From the NCBI RefSeq assembly GCF_011075055.1, contig NC_058137.1:3958771-4022770 (forward strand): a DNA stretch of 64,000 nt. Direction: 5' to 3'. Source of the stretch: Mangifera indica. Taxonomy: Eukaryota > Streptophyta > Magnoliopsida > Sapindales > Anacardiaceae. The translations under genes and the position numbers were made by a program. Under the pieces are notes generated by a model. The model worked only from the letters and a program-made list of their open reading frames with translations, was not told the origin of the DNA and did not search any database. Of the stretch, positions 49,736 through 61,780 are shown piece after piece. Numbering within the stretch: the stretch's first letter is position 1; each line of letters starts with the position of its first letter.

Positions 49736-49990
49736 TGCTAAATCACAAAGACACACTGGCAATAACCAAAATCGACAACTTTTTTCTTGGAATTTCTTTG
49801 ATTTCCCAATGTTGTTGATGGTGCAATGCGGTGAACTGTGGAATATATAACAGGTGCATACATAAGGAGGTTACTTTTTATGAATGTGACACGCATAGCA
49901 GAGAGATTTGAGGAGCGGTTGCCACGTTTGAGTTGGTGAGACGTGACGGACACCTGGTGACTACGGAGAACGGAGGTGACACGTGGATTT
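49736..49990 (-). promoter_or_regulatory. LEA promoter with TATA box and ABRE/G-box elements
   Basis: On the minus strand a TATATAT box (49843-49849) lies about 110 bases upstream of the LEA start codon. Further upstream are ACGT-core elements: ACGTGGC (complement of 49921-49927), ACGTGAC on the plus strand at 49941-49947, and the G-box ACACGTGG at 49979-49986. Clustered ACGTGGC/ACACGTGG sites are classical ABREs bound by ABI5/AREB bZIP factors, consistent with ABA and seed-maturation control of LEA genes. Binding itself is inferred. Confidence 0.7.
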
Positions 49991-51196
49991 AAAATGGAAA
50001 AGGGAAGGGAAGCAAAGCTGTGGACCGAAGCTACAGATATAATTTTTATGTCCTTGAGTAGAGTAGGGATGACATCGAGGAGGACAACTCAGTCTCCGTA
50101 TCTTTTGTCGTATGGAATATCAATTTTTGTTTCGAGAATAAAAATAATTCTCTATTTTCTGCCTAATAGAGGAAAATCTTTTTTTATCTTTTTTTTTATT
50201 TTTTTAAAAAAACCTTTTTTTATGTTTACAAGAAAAAATGTATTTTTTATATATTTTAAACACAATATAAATATATTAAATAATAAAATTAAATAAAATT
50301 AAAATTAATTTATTATTTTAAATATTATAAATATTAATATTTTAACATAATTAAGTAAAATTAAAATTAACTTACTATTTTATAATATAAGAATTTTTAA
50401 TAAAATTTAAGATATGTTAGTATTTTAAGTAAATATATTAATATAAAAAAACGAGAATAGGGTAAAGATACATATATCCCTATCTTCAACTAATTCTTAA
50501 TTACAAAAACTTTTTTATCTCTATCTCTGTTCTTCTCCCTATTTTTATTAGAGAATTTATTTTTCATTAGAGTAAAAAAAAAAAGGTCGAAACCTTTAAA
50601 ATTGGGCGAAATTGCCACCTGTAGACCAGAGAAGTTTAATGGGAACATTTGACTATAGTTTACTTACTCGTGTCATAACACGTGGCTAGATAACAGACAT
50701 TGTCTAGGTTACTGAACGGTTAATATAGATAAGATACCAGCCAGTTACTCAAAAAATTAATAAGTCAGTTCATTTTTCATACAGGCAAGAGATTCATAAA
50801 ATCAAAATTGTAATTTAACCTCAAACGGTCTTAAATTCATAGTAATACAAATTATAAATAAAATTGGAGCTAGAATCATACGATAATATTGTAATTTGAT
50901 CAAATCACACTATTTTAATAAGATTTATATGGGATCTCAACCAAAATTACCTCACTACAGTTCTATTCTGAATTTGTTGATGTACCAACATGATTCTAGT
51001 ATGAATCACACTATATTTCAATTGAAATTATACTAATATGATATAATTAAATGTCAATTTTATTTTATTTTTTAAAAGTTAAGGTCATAAATATGTTTAA
51101 TAAAGTTTGAAGACACAATATTATTTCTAAAAATTAAAGAATATAATATATCTGATAAAAGTGGAAGACAATGTCATTTTTCAAACTAAATAGTGG
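49991..51196. other. Spacer upstream of the LEA gene, AT-rich
   Basis: No gene seen. From 50150 it is mostly A/T runs. It ends at the target duplication of the next MITE. Confidence 0.5.
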
Positions 51197-51205
51197 CATT
51201 TATCG

Positions 51206-52154
51206 GGAAAATGACTATTTCTCACCCTTTGTTTTATCTCATTCTTAAACTTATACCCACGATAGATCAAAAATCACTTTTTTCACCCATGACCAAACTG
51301 TTGTCCATTTTTTCTGTTAAAGAGAGGGGTAAAATAGTTATTTTATTGTTTATATTAAAAAGTTATAAAATTTATTACTTTTCACCCTCCATAGGTTTTA
51401 GAAACTAATATTTCACTTTTACCTAAAGTTTTTAAACTTTAAAAAGTAACATTTTCACCCCCAAACCTAGGATTTCCATATTTTTCAAAACGCAACCGCC
51501 CCCATAACTTTCAAAAATAGTAGTTTCACCCTCGTTCTTCAACTTCATCTTCCGACGTCATCACCGATCTCTTCCTTCTTCTGGTGCGACGACGGTGGTG
51601 CGACGAAGAGATCTTCATCTCCCCGTCACACGATGCGACGGAGATCTCTTCGTCGCACGATGCGACGAAGAGATCTCTCTTCGTCGCTCCACCTAGACGA
51701 CGCTTTGTTGTCCTTCGTCACTCGTTGCGTCGTCCAGACGCGACAACGAAATATTGTCCTTCGTTTGTTCTTCCAGATCTGAACGACACTTCATCGTCGA
51801 AATCTGGGTGACGAATGGTAGTCTTTCGTCGTCCTTTGTAGTCGAAGATAGGAGATCGGTGGAATGCGTTAGCCGTCGATGGTGGCCGAAGAAGGAAACA
51901 AACCTTAGGGGTGAAATCTAAATTTTTTAAACTTTGAGGATGGGTTAAGGTGTTAGTTTTTAAAACCTAGAGGGGGGAAATAGTGAAATTTTAAAGTTTT
52001 GAGGTTTATAATTAAAATGAAGATTTTATCCCTATTCCTAACTGAAAAAATGAATGGTAGTTTGGTCATAGGTGGGAAAAGTGGTTTCTGATCTACCGCG
52101 AGTATAGGTTTGAGAATGGGGTAAAAAATAGGTGGGAAATAGTCATTTTCCCGA
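51206..52154. mobile_element. Mutator-like MITE, copy 3 (about 949 bp)
   Basis: It starts GGAAAATGACTATTTCTCAC and ends in the inverted GTGGGAAATAGTCATTTTCC plus CGA. It is flanked by the direct repeat CATTTATCG at 51197-51205 and 52155-52163 (the exact edge is ambiguous by 1-3 bases). The ends and the internal words (CCCATGACCAAACTG and its complement) show it is a diverged member of the 8442/18085 family. The interior differs: GC-rich GATGCGACGAAGAGATC units repeated in tandem and inverted near 51600-51690. No transposase is present. Confidence 0.82.
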
Positions 52155-52169
52155 CATTTATCGTTTTTG

Positions 52170-52200
52170 GATAGCTTGGTGGGAAATAGTCATTTTACCA
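52170..52200. mobile_element. Solo end of the same MITE family
   Basis: TTGGTGGGAAATAGTCATTT followed by TACC repeats the right terminal sequence of copy 3 only 16 bases beyond its target duplication. The partner end was not found. Probably copy 3 inserted beside or into an older copy. Confidence 0.45.
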
Positions 52201-52587
52201 TGATTAATCACCAAGTCAATAAACAAAATTAATAAAAGGGAAATTAAAATTTTTACCCTTATTTTAATTTATGTATACATATATGTCACTCATTTTAAAA
52301 TTTAAACAAATATACCACAACAGTAATCTACTTTTCCAAAATACCTCTTTTTAAATGATTAGTACATAGATTCTCTTTTTTTCTCTAAAAATTTGTTCTT
52401 TCTTCTTCCTCGGCTTTCAAGTGAGGACTCATGTAAAGAAATTTTCTCTCTTTTTCTCTACAACTTTAAAACTGTACTGTGATGAGAAAAAAAAATCATT
52501 TAGTAAGATTTAACTAAAAAAAAAAAAGAGTTGACATTTAACTGAAAAAAAACAGTTACTGAAAAATTTTAAAAAAATATTAGAAAA

Positions 52588-53060
52588 GGGTTGGCGTTCA
52601 ATTAAAAAAAGGTTGGCGTTGGCCAACCCTTCATTTAAAAAAGGGTTGATGTGGGCCCACCCTTCAATAAAAGGGTTGTCGTTGTAAAATAAAAGGGTTG
52701 GTGTCACGCCAACCTTTCTTAAAACTAAAAAAGGTTGGTGTCGCCAACCCTTGGCGCCGACTTTTTTATTTTACTATTATAAATTTTTGGATTCTCTTTT
52801 ATATGGTGAGGCTATATAAGTTAAAATATTGTTTCTATGAAAAAGAATCTAAAAATCTTCAAATGCAGTAGGCCCCACTGCATGAAAGAGAATCCATAAA
52901 TCTTCAAATTCAATAGGGTCCATTGCATGAGTGTTGACGTGAACTGAATCTTTCATACAATGAACTCAATTTTAAAAAAATATAAGCTAGTGGGTGTTGG
53001 CGTTGCCGCTAAGGGTTAGCGTTAACGCCAAGGGGTTGGCGATACCAAGCCGTTCTTCGT
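52588..53060. repeat. GGGTTGGYG repeat block
   Basis: GGGTTGGCG-like units separated by A-rich spacers start near 52588, 52610, 52643, 52673, 52695 and 52732. Several are followed directly by the inverted form (CCAACCC, ACGCCAACC). A second patch with GTTGGCGTTGCC, GGTTAGCGTTAACGCC and GGGGTTGGCG lies at 52995-53035. Together they could form several small hairpins. It is non-coding and sits inside the 52238-53771 element. Confidence 0.75.
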
Positions 53061-53334
53061 CTGAAAATTTTTCAGATTTAAAATTTTGTATTTTATAACA
53101 ATTAATATAATATTATAACAACTTTAAACAATAAAAATAACATGAAATAACAATATTAAACAATCTAACAACATAAAATCACAACAAAATTAAATTTCAT
53201 ATGAACTCATGAACATGAATCTATCTTACATTATTTGATTTTCAATTGTTCATAAAAAAAACACATAACATATAAGTTTTATTGTTTAATCACATGTTTT
53301 CTTTGTTGAAGAATTTTTTTTCCATACTGCAGAG

Positions 53335-53576
53335 TAGGGCTGGATTCGAACCGACCTAGCTCGAGCTCAAGCTATTCGCCAGATTTTTTAATTAAAAATT
53401 TTGATACAAAACGACATCGTTTTGACCAATATGTATTAAAACGACGTTGTTTTAATAACGAAAAATGAGTCAAACTGAATTCGAGCTGAATTTGAGTTTG
53501 AATTTCACGAGCTCAACGAGCTCAACTATATGTGAACTGAGCTGAGCTCGAGCTTGACTCGACTCGAATCTAACTC
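53335..53576. mobile_element. Nested 242-bp element flanked by a 10-bp direct repeat
   Basis: TACTGCAGAG occurs at 53325-53334 and again at 53577-53586. Between them the sequence starts TAGGGCTGGATTCGAACC and ends GACTCGAATCTAACTC, roughly inverted ends around the word GATTCGA. The centre has two mirror-like blocks, AAAACGACATCGTTTTGA and AAAACGACGTTGTTTTAA. It is much richer in CTCGAG-type words than its host element. Related copies lie at 6585-6910 and 47640-48020. Confidence 0.75.
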
Positions 53577-53900
53577 TACTGCAGAGATTTCTTTCTCACT
53601 AGAAGGTTGAAGAAAATAAGAGAAATAATATTCTCTCTTTCTGTATAAGTTACATCAATAGGAGTATTTTAAAAAAATGTTATATTATTGTGGTAATTTT
53701 GTTTAAACTTTAGAATAAATGGTATATATGTATACATGGTAAAAAAAAAAGGGTAAAAATTTCAATATCCCTTAATAAAAACACAATGGGAAAGAAGAAA
53801 CCATTTATTTGCTTAGATGATTATTAACGTGGTAATCTACCAGAAAGCCAAGAATTTTTCAACTCCCTGCACAAATCTGAAACTGAACCATTTTGGTTCA

Positions 53901-56900
53901 TCAATTGGTGAAACCACTTTGATCGTTATGGATTCTAACGTTTAGTCTTCTAAGCCAAATAGAATGAAGAATCATATGAAACACGTCAAATCTCCTTGGA
54001 GGCGAATTGAATTCGAAATGTCTTCTTACCTGCACCACTCTCCTGTACATTCTTAAGTACTGTCTTGTAGATACACTTGTTAATATTCTCTTCAGATTTG
54101 GTATATCCCTCATAGAAACCTCCACGGAGAATGATTTCCAATTCAGAACGTCGCTAAACGGCGGCACATAGTGTTCAGAGATCAGCACCGGAACACAGCC
54201 GGTGTATATTGCCTCGACGACTCTCGGGCTGGCGACTTCGTAGCCACTGGGGCAAAGGCAAAACTTGCTGTTTCTCATCATTTCATAGTATGAGACTCCT
54301 TTTGGGAGGTATTTGTGGACCCTGATGTCGTCGTCCTTACTTTCCCAATGCTCAAGAAGGACGGGCCTGATTGGACCGTGAACGCCGCCGGCGAAGAAGG
54401 CCAAAATTGATCGGCGAGATGGGGATGGGCCACCAACCAGGCCTTTTATTTTGCCTGTTAGGAGATTGATTTCAGGAAATGATACATCCCTCATGGGGCT
54501 GAATTTTTCAGAGGTGTTGGCATTGCATAAGGCTCGAATGGAGTTTTTCCCCAGGTATGGTACAGAAAAAGAAGTTTCTGGCCCCTGCAACCATTAAAAA
54601 TACTTGAAAATTACATATTTTTGTTTCAAATGTTTGTGCCTATAAAATTGAATACCAGAAATTCAGTATCTTATTCCAAGTTTATATTTTCTCCCATGCC
54701 ATACAATATTGTCATAAAATCAAATTTAGTAAGTGATTATCATTGGTGCAGGTGCAGGGTCAAATATCTTACTCAATGTTCCCGTTCCTGCAAGAAAAAC
54801 TTTTTTTTGTCCTCACTTCTTCCTCGATACATACAAGGATGATAAGAAACATATGTCCTCTCCCTGTGAGATCTCTCTCTTCTTCCCCTTCCTATTCCAT
54901 GAGAAAAATTCTCTGCACTTCTCCTCTCCATCCCAATTAGAAAGATAATAAAATATTTATTAAATATTAATACATATTTGTAATAATTTACAACTTAATT
55001 TAATAGGTTAAGATTTAATAAATTTATAAGAAAAGAGACGAAACAGAGAAAGAGCGTCTCTATTTTTGATTGTTAGGATTTTAGTCATTTTTATCATTAT
55101 TTTTATTCCTATCTTTATCAATTAACCTTCTCTTTATTAAAGGAGGAGAGGGTTTGAGACCCAATTTTATAAACCAAATTGTCACCTCTAGATATGGCTG
55201 GCAGAGGTTAATAGAAAATTAATGACAATAAAAAGCTAGTTGTTGACATTATTCCCTTATAGTGATCTCTATTTTGCAGATTGCAACTGCAGCAGAATAC
55301 AAGGCAAAAAGCTGTGAACTTACCCAATCATGGCAGGCAAGCATAAAATGATCAGCTCCAAGGCTTCGATTCCAGTAGGGGTATCTTGAAGAAATAAGAT
55401 TGACATAGTCGACGACTGTCCTCCTGATGGGACCAAAATCATGGGAATCGCGGACATAGACAAATTGCACCATCTTCGCCACACTGAAGGGAAGGAAGAA
55501 GACGTGTGCTTTCTCAGGATCTTTGGTCCGGAATTGTCCATTAACCTCCATAGTGTAGATAAAATTTCCCTCCATGGAGTATATACTCTTGCAGGGACCA
55601 TCATGAAAAACTGGTGGCTCTCCTTCTTCATAGACAAAGACCTTAAACTGTTTCTCCATTTCCAAGTAGCTCCTGTAACATGAGGAACCAAGCTTATTTG
55701 CAAATTGAATATAAATCAATGGGTTGATGCAAATATGGCTAAAGATTAACATTAAGAAGCCATCAATGTTTATCCTTTGACATTTTCTTATCAAGCTTCT
55801 ATTCATGTAGCTCTGGATATGAAATGCTTAGTTTTAATTGCTGTCTTTAAAAATAGGATGATCTTTGAAAATGGTACATTGAAATATACCTGTGAAAGGC
55901 TTTGGAATCCCAATACATTGGGCCTAGAGGGACGAAATTAGGGTCCCGTGGATCAGTTTGATTTCCATTCGAAGCTTGTTTAATTGCAACTCTTGCTCTT
56001 TGGAGACCAGCTTCCAGCTTCTCCAATTTTGTAAGTAACTTTGGTCGCATTGCTTTCGTGGGAACAGCCACCGATTCACTCATGGGAGCTTCACCAGGAG
56101 ATTCAGCCATTACTGAAATGTTCAAGCCATCTTCCAACACTGAACCATTCTGTTTAAATCCCAATTATTGGTTATTATCTTTCTAGTAAATAAAATTATA
56201 TACACTTATTATATATCAGTTGGGCATAAAAATAATAATAATATATTTTCGTATAATTAAATAATTTTAAAATAAAAATAAAATAATATTAATCAAATAT
56301 ACACATCATTGTTATGTCCAAATTATTAGTTATGAATGCCAATACGTTTTGTTAATATATATATAAATAATAAAATTATGTATATATATTTTAAATATAA
56401 AAAATAAATAAACAGATAATATATTATTATATAATTAAATAATTTTAAATTAAAGAAAAATTAACACTCTTGTGTTCTCAAAGTGCCAAGAAAAACTAAA
56501 TAAAAGATTATATAAGTGAAAAAGAAAACTTATAATACATTAACTACGTTAATGTTTTCAATGGAAAGGATTAATTATTTCCTAGAATTGATGTTCTCGG
56601 GAAACATACTTAATTTCAGATGCCAAAAACAAGGAGAAAAAAATAGTGCTACCGATTGTTGAACGTGCACGGCTTCTACTGGAAGAGGAGGGGAAGACGA
56701 TTTGTTGAGAACAAGCTGATCAACATTCAGAAGAGCTTCTTCCTTATCCTGTAAACCCACCACAACCATTCTTGACTGTAAATCCACCATCTCCTCTGTC
56801 TTTTTTGCATCATTCTGTTTAGTTTCAGAAGAAGAAGATGACCAAGAACGGTTAGGAAATACAACCCAAGTGGAAGTTCTAGAACCCAAAATTGAAACAA

Positions 56901-57003
56901 ACCCAGATGCAACTATGATTAATGGAACCACAAACAACAGCTTCTTCATTGATGATGATGAAGAAGACCACAATGCACAGCAGTTTTTGTAACCTCCTCC
57001 CAT
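53901..57003 (-). CDS. Exostosin-family (GT47) glycosyltransferase, At5g03795-like
   Basis: Type II Golgi membrane glycosyltransferase, probably adding sugars to wall polysaccharides or proteoglycans; donor and acceptor are unknown. Exons on the minus strand are 56653-57003, 55890-56149, 55324-55672 and 53901-54584, giving 547 residues. The start is ATG at 57003; the frame continues upstream without another ATG. A cytosolic Ser-rich tail is followed by a single membrane anchor (about 20-40). A variable stem runs to about 200 and includes a helical stretch (LLTKLEKLEAGLQRARVAIK). The exostosin domain runs from about 205 to the end, with FKVFVYEEGEPPVFHDGPCK, HVFFLPFSVAKMVQFVY, GGPSPSRRSILAFFAGG and CPSGYEVASPRVVEAI (431-446) and a terminal FHMILHSIWLRRLN. 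All family blocks are intact. Intron 3 (54585-55323) holds nothing recognised. Confidence 0.94.
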
Positions 57004-60000
57004 TTTGATCAAAGTTCTTTTCCTGTTTCTTTTTCTTTTTCTCAATGACTATGACCCTGAGATTCTATTTCTGTTTCTGAAATTGAAGTAATAAAAGCAA
57101 TGACGTTTGGGGAGTTCATGAAATGAATAAAATTACAGTGTACAGCAAAATTCTACAAAATAAACTAAACAATTTATATATACAAATTGAGCTGATCATT
57201 TATAATTGTATTTATAATATGGATGTTTATTTTTTTCTCATTTTAGCATCATCTAATTAGATATTTTTATCCTAATTTATATAAATAAGTTTGTATATAT
57301 AATATTATTTTTACAAAGATAATAAAATCATATATACAAATAATTAGAGTTTCTAAAATTCATAAAACTATAACGCAAATAATTAGAGAATTTATAGAAA
57401 TAATAAAATTAATATATAAATAATAAACATATATTTATATATAAATAATAATCTATTATTATAATTTACTAATTTTAAATTAAAAATAAAATAATATTTA
57501 ATTATTCTTCAACCAACATAAGTTTGTCTAAAATATGTGTTAGTAGTATTTCTCTTTTTCAAACATTTGGAGATTAATGGCATCATAATCACGCCAAGCG
57601 TCCGCTCCTCATGCAAACTTTACTGTTTTCCCCTTTTACCCTTCTCCCCGCTCTCTCCGCCTACGTAGTTTTTTATTACCTAGCGGCGCTATATGCCAAT
57701 GTTACTCCACGCGCTTCACATCATCGCTTAGACTATGTTATCGTACATATACTAGTAACTCCTAACTTGAAAAATGATATTTGTAAAATTATAAAACCTT
57801 TTTATAATTTTAGAAATAATTTAGGGCAATGCAAAGGCATGACCTATTAAAAAGTTTTAGATAGTATCATAAATCCTATCACATTACCAGATTGATTTAA
57901 TCTAACCCTTAGATATGATTGATCATATCAAAATTGATATAATCTATTGATATGTCAAATATGAATCTTACCTCAAATAATGATTAATTTATATGATATT
58001 TTAAAAAATAAAATAATTAATTAAAAAAATCAATGCATGCTTTTGTTATTGGGAATATTAATTATTTTAACCGTTTTTTCAATTGTATATACATATTTAA
58101 CGACTTTTTTATTCAATATATATTTCTAGTCATATTTATGTTTAACTTCTTTTTAAAAAATAAAAGTTACTCGATCAAGTGTTTGGTCTAATATTTGGCT
58201 AGCCAACTACCTATTTTTCACTTAAAAAAAAATTGTGTAGAAATAAAAGTTGTTTGACCTAATATTTGGTTAGGTGTTTAACCAGTTAACCAGTAAAAAT
58301 AATTTCTTTAAAAATAAAAGTTGTTTAGTTTATTGGTTAACAAATTTTTTTTTCAAATGAAAGTTGTCTAATTAAGTATTTGATCGAATAACTTTTATTT
58401 TAAAAAAATTAAATAAAAATATGATTATAAATATATTAATGATAGAAAAAATAGTTAAAATAATGATTACCTCTTGTTATTGTTTATAATGTGTAATCCT
58501 TATAGCGGGTACAACACAACAGTTGCTAAGAATGACTTCATTTTGCTATGTGGCAATAAAATGCAGAGAGTACATTTCTTTAGGTAGTCGAGAGAGTGAA
58601 TATTACACGCATAAAGGGGTGTTGTTTTCTCTTTCCATAAGCGAAAACTTGAAGGGCTTCTTTGTCTTTCATTGTCTAATAATAATCTATGGGCTCTCGT
58701 GCTTTACTGCCAATTACCACCTTTCATTCATTTCATCACTACTTGTCTTTTACCAAATTTCTCTTCCATTTTCTATTTTCTTATCATCTAAATTTAGGTC
58801 TAAATTTTGTGCATAAATAAAACTTTATTTTAATTTTTATTTCTCGGCATGGTCATAAATAAAAATCAGTGGGTGGGTAGTGGCTAGGCTACATATTGAC
58901 TTTTTTAAAATATAGAACACGTTAGGGAACCTCACCAATCTAATTTCGGGAAAATATTTATTGAATGTGACCTCATATTCTTTCTATTTATTGGCATTAA
59001 ATTGTTATCTCATTTGATATGCTTCTCTTTTTTAAGATCGTTACTGGTTAAGTGTTTTCCTCTCTTGAATATAAATCATGTGACTGGCTATAAAATTTAA
59101 GTGGGTGAATGTTGATCGCATTAATTAATTAATTAAATGTTTTCCAATTTTGAAATATTTTTTATTAAAGTACATCTAATTAATTAAATTAGATACGTAA
59201 TTTGACATTCAAAACTGAGTGCATATATCAGTGTTCAATATTATTTGTTTTGAAGAGAAATTAATAGAAAAATAAAAGAGAGATTGAGGATATAATAAAA
59301 AGCAACGCTAAGTGTGTAATACACTTTAAATATATTTTTGAATATACAGATAATATATTATTATATGATTAGATGTTATTTTATTTTTAATTAATAATAT
59401 TATATATATAAATAATGACGTATCATTTTGTGATTGAGTATTGATTTATTTTTAATTTTTAACTATCTAATCACATGATAATACATTATTGTTTATGCAC
59501 TAAATTATATATATAACAGTACTCATCTTTAATTCAAATCCCTATGCTACCAAAATGTGCCCTAATTTAGATGTTCTACCCAACGGTTAGGGATTGAACC
59601 TAATTTAGATATTCTACTGTAAGATGGCAAGAAAAAAGGGTAGTTAAAGAGAGTAGGTGTCTTCTGGCTGTCTCTATTAATTCATCCCCTCGCCGTCACC
59701 GGTAAACTGAAGCATTATTGTTATTATTATTTTTTTTTTTCTGAAAAGAAGCTTAATAATAAATAAATGATTAATTGGAGGCTTCTTTTTTTTCTTTCTT
59801 TAGAATGAACAATCTTATTTGAAAGTTTCAAACCTTTGTAATGGTCAAAAAATCTAACGGAGTTGATAATTGTCACAGTTTAAAGTTGGTGAGTATGACA
59901 AGTATTTGAACAAAAATGGTATATAAGTGTGCTAATGGGTGAATGTACATGATGGTTGGTTTCATGGATGTGTTGTTATTTGTTGGGGGTGTTCTACGCA

Positions 60001-61780
60001 TGTGATGTACACAATGGAGTTAGGGAGGTGACATTGAAAGGGAATTAAATCATCTCTGCGCAAATTGGTCTGAGAGTTATTGTCACTACTCTGATGAGTC
60101 CAAAACAAGAGTGACGATAAGTCATAATATGGGCACATAAAAAGTTGATCTTTGAGAAAACAGTCTTGAAGATATTATGTGGGTGTGTCACAAAGTTAGC
60201 TCTTGACATAATACGAAAGAGCCCTCCAATTTGAAATGGGTTTGGGAAAATGAGGCATAGAGGAAATTAAGAATGGCATTGTTGTTGGTAGTGATTTCAC
60301 TACAAATGAACCCTTCCATCAAAAAGTTGTAAAAAATGACACCAGAGACTACTTGTGGTATATGACTAGGTGGTAGGTAATTCTCTGTCTTCGGTTTTCT
60401 ACTAATCGAGCCTATATTTGGTTCATGTACGAGAAAACTTTTGCTATTTCTTTCATATTTTCAGTACTGTTGTTGATGAGAAAGATGCTCTTGTGGGCAA
60501 GAAAGTGGACACATTCTTCGTGCATTTTTCAACTCAAAGCAAATTGGTAAGCAAGAAATGGATCATATTTCACTATTATTTGGCTTTCACTTTTCTAGAA
60601 CTAACGTATGAACATCACATTAAGTCATTAACACTTGCTCAGGATAAAAAATGGCTCAAAATGGTCACTATGACTTTGTTTTGAAGAAGATTTTCCAACA
60701 GATAAGATGTTTTTTTGGTACAAGGTAATATTAAGGATCATTTTAAGGCAGATGTGAACAGCTAGTTTGTGCGAACCCTTTTGAGGGCAGCACCCTGAAA
60801 CTATCATGCTAAGGAGAAAAAGTGTTTTCTGAAATTGATTTGCTAGCTTTGCTGAAACTGAGGGTTCTTGTGGGTCATTTAGGAAGGGCAGATGTGAATC
60901 AGCCAACACTTTATATCAGTGATTGAACAAGAACAAATGCTAATACGATGCTAATTAGCTTATTTCTTTTCTTGAAAGTTTAGATTGATTTGATGGGAAT
61001 GAAGTGATTAATTAACCTTATGTTATGAATGACTGGCATGCCTTGGCAAAGTGACTTGTTCCATACCAGTGACAGATGCTTTTCTGGGGCAAACCGGTTG
61101 CCATTCTGAGATAAATTGATTAGCTGATTGTTGAAATCTGTTTCTTCTTCTTTAAGTTTGGAATTTGTCAACTCAGCATCAAGAGTTCTTTGATTCATAA
61201 TTTGAGCCGAGTTTGCAGCTTAGTTCGTTGATCTCAAATTAATTCTTTTAGATTTGAACTGATCTCAAATTAAAATTTGTCCATGTTCAGCCATAATTGA
61301 ATCCAACCCAACCCTAGTAAGGGACTTAGGTTTGGCAAAGTGATAGTTTTTCAGTTTCATAGTGTAATTGGCATGCATAAATGTGACAAATAGAAGACTA
61401 AAATTTCCAACATAAGAAATAGATCATTTAAACTTGATTAATGATAGGATCAATTTACACCAGAAAGTGTATCTGTTATTCGCCTTCTCTGTTCCAACTT
61501 CCAAGCCTTACACTATCATAACATTCACTCAATTCAGTTTATGTGCACAAAAATTTCATACAAGACAATTACCCATTAGTCTTAAAAAACCTCGACAAAA
61601 TCCCTGTATTGACTAATATCATGAAGAATTACACATTTTAATTACAGAAATACATATAATCTATAATGTACTCAGCTTGCAACTTTTCATTTTGACAAAA
61701 GCAGGGATATATGTCAAAACTTCTTCAGCATACCCTTACAGAAAAGATAACTGGCTTTGGAAACATAGTAAATTGCTCAA
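57004..61780. other. Long AT-rich spacer between the GT47 and PPR genes
   Basis: About 4.8 kb without a supported gene. It contains AT-rich palindromic repeats (57160-57500 and 59310-59520), four imperfect tandem units around AATAAAAGTTGTTTG (58155-58400), and a less AT-rich tract at 60000-61200. The open frames in that tract (for example 60628-60909 minus, 93 codons) match nothing I know. The stretch 61620-61780 is the likely 3' UTR of the PPR gene. Confidence 0.5.
59310..59520. repeat. AT-rich palindromic MITE-like repeat
   Basis: GATAATATATTATTATATGA with TTAGATGTTATTTTATTTTT on the left, and TATCTAATCACATGATAATA on the right in inverted sense, form two arms about 60 bases apart. Same family as 30260-30393. 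Ends are approximate. Confidence 0.45.

Larger units (their letters stand above)
52238..53771. mobile_element. MULE-type non-autonomous element (1534 bp) with 9-bp TSD and nested insertion
   Basis: Terminal inverted repeats are GGGAAATTAAAATTTTTACC on the left and GGGATATTGAAATTTTTACC on the complement of the right. They continue as imperfect arms of about 100 bases (GTATACATATAT and GTTTAAACAAA words on both sides). The perfect target duplication TTAATAAAA is at 52229-52237 and 53772-53780. No transposase frame exists. The interior contains the GGGTTGGCG repeat block and a second element nested at 53335-53576. Its ends differ from the GGCCAAACGAC family. Confidence 0.85.

Noticed and set aside
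48959..49741. 260-codon plus-strand frame over the LEA gene
   Set aside because: It is antisense to the tandem LEA repeat. The periodic AAG/GCC codons keep other frames free of stops, and the Leu/Cys-rich product has no family features.
52588..53060. CRISPR-like array of GGGTTGGCG repeats
   Set aside because: Units are short, unevenly spaced and partly inverted, spacers are A-rich and non-unique, and the sequence lies inside a plant transposon with 9-bp duplications.
53336..53365. tRNA-like GGATTCGAACC word
   Set aside because: It resembles a T-loop on one strand, but no acceptor, D or anticodon arms can be drawn, and the word belongs to the nested repeat element.
60418..60909. Protein-coding exon(s) in the 60.4-60.9 kb tract
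   Set aside because: Frames of 88-93 codons exist on both strands, but none shows a recognisable domain, and splice sites do not link them into a gene.
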